DNA of 64,000 bases, taken from Alkalicoccobacillus plakortidis (lineage in GTDB: Bacteria; Bacillota; Bacilli; Bacillales; Bacillaceae_D). Under the pieces are notes generated by a model that saw nothing but the letters and a program-made list of their open reading frames with translations, did not search any database and was not told the DNA's origin. A program made the translations under genes and the position numbers. The stretch covers positions 930,001-994,000 of the forward strand of contig NZ_JAMQJY010000001.1 of assembly GCF_023703085.1 (NCBI RefSeq), given 5' to 3'. Positions 17,128-27,196 of this stretch are shown one piece after another (position 1 is the first letter of the stretch; each line of letters starts with the position of its first letter).

Positions 17128-20084
17128 GCTGATTCGACTCCTTTTTCACTAGATCTCCCGGGAATGTATAATCTTTTCTCTGCCACTTTTTCTCAACAGC
17201 CACACCAATTTGTGGCTGTGGGTTCCCGTACCGGTGATTAATACGCGGGAGTGGAGAATCACCTTTTTCACGTAAAATCTCGAGTTTTGCACTTACCTCT
17301 TTATAAGCAGGCGTGTCTGTATCCTTATCCGCGTGACTGCTGGTCAAGTAATTGATTGCACCAACACCAGAATCATTTAATGGCAGATACACTTCTTTGC
17401 CTTTGACCCGATCTGTCACCAGGCACTCCACCTTTACGTTGCCATATGGAGAAGTTAATCGCACTAATGTCCCATCCTCAAGACCTCTTTCAGTTGCCAA
17501 TTCAGTTGAAACTTCAAGAAATACTTGAGGTGTCTTTGACGTAATGCCTTTTGATTTGTAGGTCATATTGCCCTCATGAAAATGCTCCAAGCAATCGGCC
17601 GTTATTCACATGAAGATCATATTCCTCTCCGTACTCAAGCGGTTTTGTCCACTCAACCGGGAACAGCCTTGCTTTGCCATCAGGGAACGGAAATTCGTCT
17701 AAGAATAATAAAGGTTGGTCTGTGCCATCAGCTGCAACTGGCCATTGTAAGCTGTTATAGCCCTCAAGACGCTCATAACTAACACCCGCAAATAGTGGAG
17801 CAAGCGATGCCGCTTCCGCCATGATTTCGCTAGGATGTGTATACGTCCAATTTGCATCAAGAGAATTCGCGATCTCTTTGATGATCTGCCAGTCTGGTTT
17901 GGAATCGCCAAGTGGCTCAAGCGCCTGATACAAACGTTGGAAACGTCTTTCCGTGTTTGTGAATGTACCTTCTTTTTCTAGACTTGGACTTGCTGGGAGC
18001 ACAACGTCTGCATATTGAGCTGTTTTAGATAGAAAGATATCCTGAACCACAAAGAAATCAAGCTTTTCAAAGGCAGAATGAACATAGTTTAAATTGGAAT
18101 CGAATAAGCCCATATCTTCACCTTTTAAATACATAAGCTTTAAGTTCCCATCATGAATGGCTTCGATCATCTCGTGATTATTAAGCCCTGGTTCCTTTGG
18201 AAGTGAAACACCCAAGCCCTTTTCATATTTTGTTCGAACGGACTCATCAGCAACCTTTTCGTATCCAGGGAAACGGTCAGGCATACTGCCAAAGTCACTG
18301 GCTCCTTGTACATTATTATGACCTCGTAGAGGATAGCTACCTGCACCTGGTTTTCCATAGTTACCAGTTATCAAAAGTAGATTTGAGATCGCTGTACTTG
18401 TATCACTACCACCAAGATGTTGAGTGACTCCCATCGCCCATAACACACAGACACTATTGGCATCTGTAATGCGCTCTGCCATAAAAATAAGTGTATCCTT
18501 AGAGACTCCAGTTACTTGCTCAGCGTATTCGAGTGTGTACGGCTCTAAGCTTGCGATATAATCCTCTAGGTGATTTACACGATTATCAAGAAAGGCTTGA
18601 TCCTGCCAACCTTGATCGACAATATACTTTGTGATTGCCGATAACCAAACAAGATCACTACCAGAGGAAGGCTGAATAAACAAATCTGCTCTCTCAGCCA
18701 TTTCATGTTTACGTAAATCAGCCACAAAAAGCGTTTGTCCTTTTAATTTATGAGAACGTTTTACACGAGTGGCAAGCACAGGGTGTGATTCTGCTGTATT
18801 GGTTCCGATAGCAAGCACTAATTCGGACTGTTCAATATCAGTAATAGAGCCAGAGTCTCCACCATAACCAACCGTTCTAAACAGACCCATCGTTGCTGGT
18901 GACTGACAATACCGTGAACAGTTATCTACGTTGTTTGTTCCAATCACACCTCTTGCCAGTTTCTGCATCAAATAAGATTCTTCATTTGTACACTTAGAAG
19001 AACTAATAAATGCCATGGAATCAGGACCGTGGTCTTTTTTTGTTTCCTTAAACTTACTCGTAATAAGCTCAAGTGCTTCGTCCCACTCTGCCTCGCGGAA
19101 TCCATCTCCTTCTCGAATTAGGGGTTTTGTCAGGCGTTCTTCGCTATTCACAAAGTCCAAGCCGAATTTCCCCTTAATACAGGTTGAGATGCCATTAGCC
19201 GGCGCTTCGATTTGTGGCTCTACCTTTAAAATCTTGCGGTCTTTTGTCCACACATCGAAGCTGCACCCAACCCCACAATATGTACAAACTGTTTTTGTTT
19301 TTTCAATATGTTCATCACGCATTGCGGCTTCCATATCTGAAATAGCAAGAATCGACCCATAACCTGTCTCCACATTTTTAGTTGTCTCAATCATCGGACG
19401 CAACGTCTTTTTTGCAATGGCTGTTAGGAAGCCAGCCTCACCTTCCATACCTGTTTCCATCATGGCATTACATGGACAAACCGTTGAACAATGACCACAT
19501 GATACACAGGAGGATTCATTAATTGGCGAATCCTTATCCCAGATAACACGTGGTTTTTCTCGCTCCCAATCGATTGAAAGCGTCTCTGTTACTTGGACGT
19601 CTTGGCACGCCTCCACACACCGACCACATAAGATACACTGATCAGGGTCATAACGATAAAACGGATTTGAATGATCAACTTCATAGGGCTTATGGGCAAA
19701 TGGTACACTTTGATGATTGATCTTCATGTCTTTTACCGTATTGTGAATCTCACAGCCACCATTGTTAAAATCACAAACGGTACAATATAGCTCATGATTC
19801 ACCAAGATACGATCCATGGCGATTGTTTGAGCTTCCTTAACTTGAGACGTCTCAGTCTGCAAGACATCTCCATTCTTTAACTCAGTTGAACAGGAGCGAA
19901 CATATTCCCCGTTCACCTGAATAATACAGGTATCACATGTTTCAATTGCTCCAAGGCTTGGATGATAACAAACAGTTGGAATGTCTACTTCCTGCGCTTT
20001 TAAAAACTCGAGTGCAGTTTGTCCTTCTGAAGCTTGTACCGTTTTGTCATTTACTTGGATGTTCATCTGCTTTGGCACCAACAA
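17120..20084 (-). CDS. fdhA: NAD-type formate dehydrogenase alpha subunit (molybdenum, Cys form), frame broken near the C-terminus
   Basis: Cytoplasmic molybdo-enzyme oxidising formate to CO2, of the YjgC/YrhE type. Domain order: N-terminal 2Fe-2S ferredoxin ([15 protein letters not shown], about 39-53), NuoG-like His/Cys region (about 100-114), two 4Fe-4S clusters ([11 protein letters not shown] about 150-160; [11 protein letters not shown] about 193-203), and a molybdopterin domain with its own 4Fe-4S (CTYCGVGC about 267-274). The Mo ligand is Cys393 in [10 protein letters not shown], where some relatives have Sec. As read, the frame stops after [10 protein letters not shown]. Removing one base at 17589-17590 (GCTTGGAGC to GCTGGAGC) joins [15 protein letters not shown] to the C-terminal molybdopterin-dinucleotide-binding part ending at 17120, giving about 987 residues. 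The start is TTG after GGAAGGGG. Confidence 0.93.
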
Positions 20085-20202
20085 ACGACCCCTTCCATCA
20101 AATTATCTTTACTTTCAGTCTTCTTTCATTTTACCCCTACAGACACATCCTCAAACTAAATTGTATACGCTTACATCATGTCGTGCGGGAAAATCCCTCC
20201 CG

Positions 20203-20697
20203 TTATTTATGTAATTCCTTAATTATATGACCCAACTCAAGCAAAATGAGCTTCTCCATCGCAAGCGTAACGGCGCCGGTTGAACCAGGCATTGAAAATA
20301 CCGCTTTATCCGAAACCGTTCCCGCAATTGCTCTTGAAAGCATCGCGGGTGAGCCGATATCATATTGATAGCTGATATAACGAAATAACTCTCCAAATCC
20401 CGGTAATTCTTTTTCAAGTAAACCTTCCACAACCTCATAGGTGACATCGCGCTTGGAAACACCTGTGCCGCCATTTATTAGAATGGCTTCTACCTGACCA
20501 TCATCAAGTCCTTGCTTAATAGCCGCTCGAATAGAAGCCTTATCATCTTTGATAATGTCATAGCCACAGACAACATGGTTAGCTTCAATTAGAAGTTGTT
20601 TAATAGCAGCACCGCTTTTATCTGTGTCTATCGTTCTCGTATCACTTACTGTAATCACGTAACATGCCACTGATTGATTAGAAGTATGCTCCGACAT
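20203..20697 (-). CDS. moaB: Molybdenum cofactor biosynthesis protein MoaB
   Basis: 164 residues, MogA/MoaB family, which adenylylates molybdopterin before metal insertion. Motifs: VITVSDTRTIDTDKSG near the N-terminus, LINGGTGVSKRDVTYEVVEGLLEKELPGFGELFRYISY in the middle, and FSMPGSTGAVTLAMEKLIL near the end. The ATG at 20697 has AGAGAGGG about 5 bases upstream; an ATG one codon earlier is also possible. It follows moaA with a short gap in the minus-strand Moco run. Confidence 0.93.
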   Translation of the reverse strand: MSEHTSNQSVACYVITVSDTRTIDTDKSGAAIKQLLIEANHVVCGYDIIKDDKASIRAAIKQGLDDGQVEAILINGGTGVSKRDVTYEVVEGLLEKELPGFGELFRYISYQYDIGSPAMLSRAIAGTVSDKAVFSMPGSTGAVTLAMEKLILLELGHIIKELHK

Positions 20698-20719
20698 CAT
20701 AACCCTCTCTTCTTTCCTA

Positions 20720-21730
20720 TTAGCCACCTATATAAGACATTTCAATTTTGGGTCGATTAGCTGCCGTCTCTTCTGTTCGTTCATCCGAATAACGATCATG
20801 GCGGTTTGTCCAAATGTCTTTTAGAACATTCTCCAAATCACATTCTTCTGTTTCGTCTCGCAGAAGCTTTTTAAGGTCATATCCTTTTGTTGCAAATAAA
20901 CAGGTGAAAAGCTTTCCTTCAACAGAGATTCTTGCTCGTGTACAAGTGGAGCAAAAGGATTCAGAGACTGAAGAAATCACTCCGATTTCTCCTGGTGCGT
21001 CAGTAAATGCATACCGGCTGGCTACCTCTCCATAATAGGATGGATCAAGTGGTTGCACACCAAAGTGCGTTTGCAGTAACGCAATAATGTCTGCTTTCGT
21101 CATAACCGAATCAAGTCTCCAACCATTGGTGCTGCCGACATCCATAAATTCAATAAAACGGAGTGTAACGTCCTTCTCTTTGAAAAAAGTAGTCATCGGG
21201 ACCACTTGATGATCATTCACATTTTTTTGTACAACCATGTTTATTTTCACTTGTAACCCGGCATCTTTAGCCGCTTGAATTCCTTTTAAAACCGGTTTAA
21301 TTCCAACAGATCGACCATTCATCTTCTTAAAAACATCATCATCAATTGCATCTAAACTGACGTTAACACGTTTGAGACCTGCTTTTTTTAGTGCATGAGC
21401 ATGCTTTGGTAGAAATACAGCATTTGTAGTTAACGCTACATCCATAATGCCTTCTATTTGATTAAGACGTTTAATCAATTCAGGCAGATCTTTACGCAAA
21501 AGCGGTTCGCCGCCCGTAATCCGAACTTTCTCCACCCCAAGTGAAGCAGCAGCCTTCACCACACGCTCAATCTCATTAAATGTTAGATACTCTTCTTTTG
21601 GTAAAAACGCATAGTCTGGACCAAAGATTTCAGCCGGCATGCAATATGAACACCTAAAATTACATTGGTCCGTGACAGAAATTCTAATATCACGAAGCGG
21701 TCGCCCTAATGTGTCTGTTACGGAAGCCAT
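20720..21730 (-). CDS. moaA: GTP 3',8-cyclase MoaA (radical SAM)
   Basis: 336 residues. With MoaC it makes cyclic pyranopterin monophosphate from GTP. The radical SAM cluster is [15 protein letters not shown] (Cys at about 23, 27, 30 in CxxxCxxC form) and [15 protein letters not shown]. The second, C-terminal 4Fe-4S site is [24 protein letters not shown], and VNVSLDAI is typical of the barrel. The gene lies between mobA and moaB in the Moco run. Confidence 0.95.
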   Translation of the reverse strand: MASVTDTLGRPLRDIRISVTDQCNFRCSYCMPAEIFGPDYAFLPKEEYLTFNEIERVVKAAASLGVEKVRITGGEPLLRKDLPELIKRLNQIEGIMDVALTTNAVFLPKHAHALKKAGLKRVNVSLDAIDDDVFKKMNGRSVGIKPVLKGIQAAKDAGLQVKINMVVQKNVNDHQVVPMTTFFKEKDVTLRFIEFMDVGSTNGWRLDSVMTKADIIALLQTHFGVQPLDPSYYGEVASRYAFTDAPGEIGVISSVSESFCSTCTRARISVEGKLFTCLFATKGYDLKKLLRDETEECDLENVLKDIWTNRHDRYSDERTEETAANRPKIEMSYIGG

Positions 21731-21745
21731 TGTTATACTCCTTCC

Positions 21746-22360
21746 TTAGCGATCTCCTTCTATCTCTTTTAGCAATTGTTTATAAGAAGAATCGTCATTG
21801 ATGTTTTGAAACGCTTCAGTTGGGATCGCTAACTCTTCTTCTGTTAAATACTTTGTTTTTACAGAGTCTAGGAAATCTATCATTCGATACTGTTTATTTA
21901 AAAGTTGCTGGTGTAAGGTAGCTAGGCAGTCAGCATGATATATTGCGGCAAGTGGTTGCATGCGCTCATTAACAACCGGCACAATAGCATCAAAAGAATC
22001 ATTCACACATTCAATTAATTTCCCCACTGCTTTTTGGTCCATAAGCGGCATATCAACGGCGATCACAACGTACCATTCGGCAGGTACCTGTTTCATCGCA
22101 GAATAGATGCCAGCGATTGGTCCCTTTCCAGAAAAAGGTGGCTGATCTTCAATCATAATTGCATCCCGCTGATTAGAAAGTTCCATTTGAAGCGTCGGCT
22201 TGCTGACTACAATCACACGGTCGACATGTGGTGTCACCGCATCCAACACTCGTTCATAAAAAAGACGATGTTGTAAAACAGCTAAAGCTTTTTCTCCACT
22301 AAACCTCGATGAAGCTCCACCTGCTAAAACGACCCCTACTCGAGAAAATGCGGGTTCCAT
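21746..22360 (-). CDS. mobA: Molybdenum cofactor guanylyltransferase MobA
   Basis: About 204 residues. Attaches GMP to Mo-molybdopterin, giving the MGD form needed by formate dehydrogenase. The nucleotide-binding start GVVLAGGASSRFSGEKAL is typical of the family, as are DQPPFSGKGPIAGIYSAM and VIAVDMPLM, the metal/GTP-binding Asp motif. The ATG at 22360 is preferred over GTG at 22372 because GGTGG lies just upstream. It follows the moaD stop directly, consistent with translational coupling. Confidence 0.92.
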   Translation of the reverse strand: MEPAFSRVGVVLAGGASSRFSGEKALAVLQHRLFYERVLDAVTPHVDRVIVVSKPTLQMELSNQRDAIMIEDQPPFSGKGPIAGIYSAMKQVPAEWYVVIAVDMPLMDQKAVGKLIECVNDSFDAIVPVVNERMQPLAAIYHADCLATLHQQLLNKQYRMIDFLDSVKTKYLTEEELAIPTEAFQNINDDSSYKQLLKEIEGDR

Positions 22361-22361
22361 C

Positions 22362-22592
22362 TTATCCACCACTGACAGGCGGGATCAGTGCTAATGTATC
22401 ACCAGCTCGTACAATCGTCTCTTGCTCAGCATATTCTTCATTTACTGCTACCATAACTGAATCGAGCTCTATTTGATACGTCTTTTGCAATTCATCAACT
22501 AGCTCTTTCACTGTTTTTTCAGAATACGATAACTCAAGTATATGTGTACCAATTTTCTCTTCTAGACTGGCAAAGCATTTAACTGTGATCAT
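22362..22592 (-). CDS. moaD: Molybdopterin synthase sulfur carrier subunit MoaD
   Basis: 76 residues with a ubiquitin-like fold, ending in the diagnostic Gly-Gly (IPPVSGG) that is thiocarboxylated and inserts into MoaE. The ATG at 22592 follows GGAGGG; the in-frame extension upstream overlaps moaE and is not needed. It overlaps the corrected end of moaE by 14 bp. Partner of MoaE in molybdopterin synthase. Confidence 0.92.
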   Translation of the reverse strand: MITVKCFASLEEKIGTHILELSYSEKTVKELVDELQKTYQIELDSVMVAVNEEYAEQETIVRAGDTLALIPPVSGG

Positions 22593-23050
22593 GTTCTTTT
22601 CCCTCCTTTGGCACACCTGAAACGGTTTCGAGCTTGGTTTCCAATCCACTCACTGCCGTCCTCCCATTGTTCCTTTTTCCATATTGGTACAATTTGTTTG
22701 ATTCTTTCAATGGCGTATTCGTTGGCTGCATAGGCATCTTTTCGATGTGGGGTTGATACAGCTATCACGACGGCAATATCTGAAATTTGCAGAAGTCCGG
22801 TTCTATGCCAAATAGCCGTAATCGCATCAGGCCACTTTTCTTTGATCTCCTCACCAATTCGTTGCAGTTGTTTGACCGCCATTGTCTGGTACGCCTCATA
22901 TCGCAGAGACAATGTTTTTCTTCCATGAGTAAATTCTCTGACGGTTCCTGTAAACGTCACAACAGCTCCAACATCTCTGCGGATGACTTTCTGTGTGATT
23001 GATTCAATCTGAAGTTCATCTTCTGTCACTGAAAATAATGGCTCATGCAT
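22579..23050 (-). CDS. moaE: Molybdopterin synthase catalytic subunit MoaE, frame broken near the C-terminus
   Basis: About 156 residues after correction. Motifs: DVGAVVTFTGTVREFTHGRKTLSLRYEAY, AIWHRTGLLQISDIAVVIAVSTPHRKDAYAANEYAIERIKQIVPIWKKE with the catalytic Lys region, and EDGSEWIGNQ. As read, the frame ends in ARNRFRCAKGGKRT. Removing one base at 22634-22635 (AGCTTGG to AGCTGG on the plus strand) gives the expected WIGNQLETVSGVPKEGKEHDHS with a stop at 22579, overlapping moaD. It also overlaps mobB by 8 bp upstream. Confidence 0.92.
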
Positions 23051-23570
23051 GTTGCTGCCTCCTTATATAGCTTACCAACCATAAAAGCAACTGCTCTTCG
23101 TCGCCTCTCAAAAAAACAGGGTATGTCGTCATCTGTGGACGTTCCTCTAGACTAACAACAGCAATCGTATGGTTAACTTGCTCCAAGAGTTTTTCATCCT
23201 GCTGGTTCTTGAGCAAAACCACCTTTGGATAAGGCCAATGTTTGTACCCCTCTATCAGGATAAGATCCAAAGGCATTGCTTGTAATACTGCTAACAGACC
23301 TTCTGGATCATCTTGATTAAGTTGAGCGGTCAGTTGTAGAACGCCGGCGCCTTCTACTGCACTTGCCACCGCACCAGCCGCATAATGTTTATCACTATCT
23401 TTATTGAGACTTGCAGAATCAGGCTTTCCACCGTGACCATGGTGCTTCATGGTACCTACTCTAAGATTATGTCTTGTTGCTTCTTCAATTAATTGGCACA
23501 TTAACGTTGTTTTCCCGCTATTTTGATACCCAACTATTTGCAAAATAACTGGATTTACTCCCATGGCCAT
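23043..23570 (-). CDS. mobB: Molybdopterin-guanine dinucleotide biosynthesis adaptor MobB
   Basis: 175 residues; a P-loop GTP-binding protein that assists MobA. Walker A is VGYQNSGKTTL near the N-terminus, followed by VGTMKHHGHGG, and LILIEGYKHWPYPKVVLL carries the Walker B-like segment. The ATG at 23570 follows AGAAGGT and overlaps the end of moeA by 16 bp. The GNHP-like C-terminal domain is absent, as is normal for Bacillus MobB. Confidence 0.92.
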   Translation of the reverse strand: MAMGVNPVILQIVGYQNSGKTTLMCQLIEEATRHNLRVGTMKHHGHGGKPDSASLNKDSDKHYAAGAVASAVEGAGVLQLTAQLNQDDPEGLLAVLQAMPLDLILIEGYKHWPYPKVVLLKNQQDEKLLEQVNHTIAVVSLEERPQMTTYPVFLRGDEEQLLLWLVSYIRRQQHA

Positions 23571-24823
23571 TCGCTACCTTCTGATGATTCAAGCAATAAG
23601 ACATCCACTAGATCACCTGTTGTATAACCTCTTGTGCCACCAGGTAGCACCATAAATGCAACTGTTTTTGCAAGTGAACTTACAGCACTAGATTTATTAA
23701 AACCACTTGGGGCCACTTGAAGTTGATCATTTGAATAAGACAACGCGCACCGAACAAATCGAGTAAATGGGTTGGCTTTTGGCACTGGTTCAATCAGTGT
23801 AGCTTTCACCTTTTGAAGATGTGGTTTAGTTTGTAACATGCTTGTCCCGATGACTGGTTTAACAAAAACCTCAAAGCCAACATAACAAGCTGAAGGATTA
23901 CCTGACAGCCCAAAAAGTAAGGTGTCCTGCCAAACGGCAACCGTTGTAACACTACCTGGTCTCATCGCAATTTTATTAAATAGGACTTCAGCTTCTAGTT
24001 TTGCATAGACCTCAGGTAGGAGATCAAAATCTCCAACTGATACTCCACCAGTTGTAATAAGCATATCAACCTGCTCGGCCGCTTCTTTTACTCGATTATA
24101 ACAGAGGTCAAATTCGTCTGGAAGATTGCCCATATAATAAGGAATCGCACCTGCACGTTCAATTTGGGCTAAGAGCATATGCGTGTTACTATTACGGATT
24201 TTACCTGGCTCTAATGGATCTCCTAGATCTAGAAGTTCCGAACCCGTTGCAAACACGCCGATGGTTGGTTGTTTCGCAACTGTCACATATTCATACCCAA
24301 ATGTAGCTAGTAAAGCTGCCGTACCGGGGTTAATGACGGTTCCTTTTTTTAATAAAATAGTTCCTGTAGCAACGTCTTCGCCTTGATAAGAAATATTGTG
24401 TCCTGCAGGAAACTCTCGTTTGATCGTCATATAATTTGTTTCATTTTCTGAAAATGCATGGGCTAGCTCAAGCATAACTATAGCGTCACAATTTTTTGGG
24501 AGCATCGCCCCAGTCATGATCCGAACAGCTTCACCTGATTGGACTTCCCTCGAACAAACCGAACCCGCTCCAATCGTTTCGATCACTTGAAACGTAATTG
24601 GGTTATCTCTCGAGGCTTCGCTCGAATCTTGTGAGCGAATCGCAAACCCGTCGTAAGGAGAGCGATCAAACGGTGGTACGGGGTGCTTGGCAATAAGATC
24701 CTCTGCCAAGGTTCGTCGATACGCTTTATGTAAATGAACTTGCTCTGTTTTTTGTTTTTGTGGAATACTCATTACTTTTTTAACGGCTTCACTGACTGGT
24801 ATAGGTGTTCGCTTTTCAAGCAC
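23555..24823 (-). CDS. moeA: Molybdopterin molybdenumtransferase MoeA
   Basis: 422 residues. Inserts molybdate into adenylylated molybdopterin. Motifs: PPFDRSPYDGFAIRS, the GSxxxxVQSGEAVRIMTGAMLPKNCDAIV region, TGSELLDLGDPLEPGKIRNSN, and the conserved TTGGVSVGDFD (active-site Asp) with LFGLSGNPSACYV. All four domains seem complete. It is first in the minus-strand Moco run and divergent from moaC with an 86-bp gap, which probably holds both promoters. Confidence 0.95.
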   Translation of the reverse strand: MLEKRTPIPVSEAVKKVMSIPQKQKTEQVHLHKAYRRTLAEDLIAKHPVPPFDRSPYDGFAIRSQDSSEASRDNPITFQVIETIGAGSVCSREVQSGEAVRIMTGAMLPKNCDAIVMLELAHAFSENETNYMTIKREFPAGHNISYQGEDVATGTILLKKGTVINPGTAALLATFGYEYVTVAKQPTIGVFATGSELLDLGDPLEPGKIRNSNTHMLLAQIERAGAIPYYMGNLPDEFDLCYNRVKEAAEQVDMLITTGGVSVGDFDLLPEVYAKLEAEVLFNKIAMRPGSVTTVAVWQDTLLFGLSGNPSACYVGFEVFVKPVIGTSMLQTKPHLQKVKATLIEPVPKANPFTRFVRCALSYSNDQLQVAPSGFNKSSAVSSLAKTVAFMVLPGGTRGYTTGDLVDVLLLESSEGSEWPWE

Positions 24824-24909
24824 TCATCTCACTCCCGTTGTCGTTATGATAAAAAATGATCTACGTGATACAATGACCTTCAAAAGTAGAAAAGAGGTGT
24901 ACATACAAA

Positions 24910-25404
24910 ATGTCTGAATTTACACATTTTAATGATCAAGGTCGTGCCAAAATGGTCGATATAACAAATAAACAGGAAAGCAATCGTTCGGCTACTGCCC
25001 ATTCAAGTATTACCGTGAACGAATCCATTTATAAAGGAATCACATCCAATCAAATGAAAAAAGGAGACGTTCTCGCGGTTGCCCAAGTAGCAGGAATTAT
25101 GGCCGCTAAACAAACGTCAACGATGATCCCAATGTGTCATCCTATCCCCATTAGCGGAGTTGATATTCAATTTGACTGGAAGCAAATTAAAGAAAACTAT
25201 CAGCTACTCATTTCTGTAACTGCTAAAACAAAAGGCAGTACTGGCGTAGAAATGGAAGCCTTATCTGCTGCAAGTGTGTGCGCATTAACCGTCTACGATA
25301 TGTGTAAAGCACTTGATAAAGGTATGGTTATCGGTCAAACCTATCTCACTCATAAATCAGGTGGGAAAACAGGTGACTACTCTCGAGACGAACCGGTAGA
25401 ATGA
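24910..25404 (+). CDS. moaC: Cyclic pyranopterin monophosphate synthase MoaC
   Basis: 164 residues. Second step of Moco synthesis, acting on the MoaA product. Motifs: [17 protein letters not shown] at the N-terminus, [28 protein letters not shown] with the active-site region, and [23 protein letters not shown] with the catalytic Lys and Asp nearby. ATG start after AGAGGTG. The only Moco gene here on the plus strand, divergent from moeA. Confidence 0.95.
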   Translation: MSEFTHFNDQGRAKMVDITNKQESNRSATAHSSITVNESIYKGITSNQMKKGDVLAVAQVAGIMAAKQTSTMIPMCHPIPISGVDIQFDWKQIKENYQLLISVTAKTKGSTGVEMEALSAASVCALTVYDMCKALDKGMVIGQTYLTHKSGGKTGDYSRDEPVE

Positions 25405-25608
25405 TTTTCACCGGTAGAAATTGCTTTCTATTAGTTTCGCACATATTAGGTCAGGAAGAAAAGAAAAAACCATCCGTCTAGCTTAACGATCACATATCGA
25501 CAAAATCTACCTTTAATAGAACTCATTCCTGAATTCTTGATGAATTCCGCTATTTTTACCGTGACTTTTGATGTATGATAAAAGTATAGGATAATCAAGG
25601 AGGTACTA

Positions 25609-26298
25609 ATGATGAAGAAGATGCTTTTACTTCTATCTGTCTCAATGATTGTATTAGCTGCTTGTGGACAAACAGCCAAAGAAGCTGATCCAACAGAGAC
25701 TGAGACTACGGAAGACTCAAACATAACTGAAACACCTGAACAAATAGAAAATGATGATGAAGCTCCAGAAGACACTGATACGGAAGAAGCTTCTGAAAAC
25801 GAAGAAGCTACAGATTCGGACGAAGTGGCAGAAGAAACCTCACAAGCTGAAGAAACAGCTGTTTCAGCGGGAGGAGACGCTTCTACTGAAGAAGAAGCTG
25901 AACCTGAATCTGACTCCGATTCCAAGGTAGAAGCAACTGAGACAGACTCATCTGAACTTGGAGAGGACGAGATTGCTGACCCATCTTACACAGAAGTTGA
26001 AAGTGATACACACCAAGAAGCGATCACTGATCTAAAAGACCAATTCTCAAATCAATTACTTTCTATTGAATTAGAAAATGGAGAAGACTGGGCAGATGTC
26101 TATGCGGTTGTAACAGATGGACTCAAACTCCCTTCAGACGAAGAACGAGAATTTCATATCTCACAAATGGCAGAAGCGATAACAGAATCACTTGATCTTA
26201 AAACACAAGCTCCAGGTGGCACCATTACATTTGTATACGAAGATCAATCTGTGTTAGGAACGTACCATACTGAGGATGGAAGTATAAGCTATCCGTAA
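25609..26298 (+). CDS. Highly acidic lipoprotein of unknown function
   Basis: 229 residues. A signal peptide ends in the lipobox LAAC, with Cys at about residue 20, so the protein is expected to be lipid-anchored outside the membrane. Residues about 25-125 are extremely rich in Glu, Asp, Ser and Thr with hardly any hydrophobic residues, a likely disordered acidic linker. The C-terminal 100 residues (HQEAITDLKDQFSNQLLSIE to the end) look folded; I do not recognise the domain. Acidic surface proteins fit an alkaliphile. The ATG at 25609 or 25612 follows AAGGAGG. Single gene with a terminator. Confidence 0.75.
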   Translation: MMKKMLLLLSVSMIVLAACGQTAKEADPTETETTEDSNITETPEQIENDDEAPEDTDTEEASENEEATDSDEVAEETSQAEETAVSAGGDASTEEEAEPESDSDSKVEATETDSSELGEDEIADPSYTEVESDTHQEAITDLKDQFSNQLLSIELENGEDWADVYAVVTDGLKLPSDEEREFHISQMAEAITESLDLKTQAPGGTITFVYEDQSVLGTYHTEDGSISYP

Positions 26299-26301
26299 TG
26301 C

Positions 26302-26346
26302 TAAAAAAGATGAAGCAGACATACAAGTGTCTAGTTCATCTTTTTT
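26302..26346 (+). terminator. Terminator of the acidic lipoprotein gene
   Basis: AAAAAAGATGAA pairs with TTCATCTTTTTT, with an inner imperfect CAGAC / GTGTCT stem. The right arm is T-rich. Confidence 0.8.
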
Positions 26347-26724
26347 GTTTGATCTTATTAAGTTGAGCTGCGTTCTTTGGCGGGAGATACAGCGGAAGAA
26401 GTGCTGTTACATCTGATAAACAGATAATACATCGGATTATGTGCTGTTACATCCGTTAAACTGAAAATACATCGAAAAAAGTGCGATGAGATGAACCAGG
26501 TTCTTGGTAAATTGATTCAGGTTCTTGATGTACACCCACCGGTCTTGGTCAATCAAGCTATGTTCTTGATCCATATGCTCTATTCTTGGTAAACCTTTAA
26601 TGACTCTTAATGAAAAAAGGTTTTCTCTTATTATCGTAAGCTACCTCTTGCTAAGACCTCTATCCTTCTTGGTTCTAGACAGATTCCTCTTGGTGAGTAT
26701 TCTATCACCGCGCCTCACTACGTT
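26347..26724. repeat. Intergenic repeats: 40-bp tandem unit and TTCTTGGT-rich spacer
   Basis: Two consecutive 40-bp units start at 26401 and 26441, each beginning GTGCTGTTACATC and ending ATACATCG plus A/T; a partial third copy seems to precede them. From about 26490 to 26690 short TTCTTGGT or TTCTTGAT elements recur every 25-35 bp. A similar pattern lies at 38640-38830. No coding potential seen. Confidence 0.55.
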
Positions 26725-27024
26725 TTACGCTTTTGTAAACCGCTCAACCACACTCATTAGTTCCTCAATCGCTTGATCTCCATTTCCTTCTTTTATCGCA
26801 TCAGCGACACAGTGTTTGGAATGATCTTCGAGTAGCTGCAGGCTTACTTTTTTCATCGCTGCATTAATTGCTGAGATCTGGGTAAGAATATCCACACAAT
26901 ATCGATCATCTTCAACCATTTTTTGAATGCCACGTACTTGACCTTCAATTCTCTTTAAACGATTTGTCAGCTGCTCCTTGCTCATTGTCGTGCGATGATC
27001 GACTGTTTTATGATCATGTTCCAT
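26725..27024 (-). CDS. csoR: CsoR/FrmR-family metal-sensing repressor
   Basis: 99 residues, DUF156 (CsoR/RcnR/FrmR) family of all-helical repressors. The basic DNA-binding helix is NRLKRIEGQVRGIQKMV. Cu(I) ligands of the CsoR subtype appear as Cys in RYCVDIL, and His then Cys in EDHSKHCVADAI, matching the Cys-His-Cys set of copper-type CsoR. No copper pump gene (copZA) is next to it, which is unusual for this family and makes the ligand uncertain. The His-rich N-terminus (EHDHKTVDHR) is common in Bacillus CsoR. Confidence 0.85.
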   Translation of the reverse strand: MEHDHKTVDHRTTMSKEQLTNRLKRIEGQVRGIQKMVEDDRYCVDILTQISAINAAMKKVSLQLLEDHSKHCVADAIKEGNGDQAIEELMSVVERFTKA

Positions 27025-27196
27025 AAGAAATCACCTCTTTTACCTTCACTAAAGCTTATAAGTACTAGTAGTATACCATGCACTAGTTCAACTCGTCAGC
27101 TTGAGATACCCCTCTGCTCCTACATTGACACATGAGACTTGCTTATAATACAGTTAATCTGAAACCATACTATATATAGACAAAGAGAGTGATACA

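Noticed and set aside
24824..24909. Moco riboswitch between moeA and moaC
   Set aside because: Only 86 bp are available and no suitable conserved stem structure was seen.
25446..25925. 159-codon Ser/Ala-rich minus-strand frame
   Set aside because: It is the antisense of the acidic lipoprotein's Glu/Ser-rich linker; the low complexity explains the open frame.
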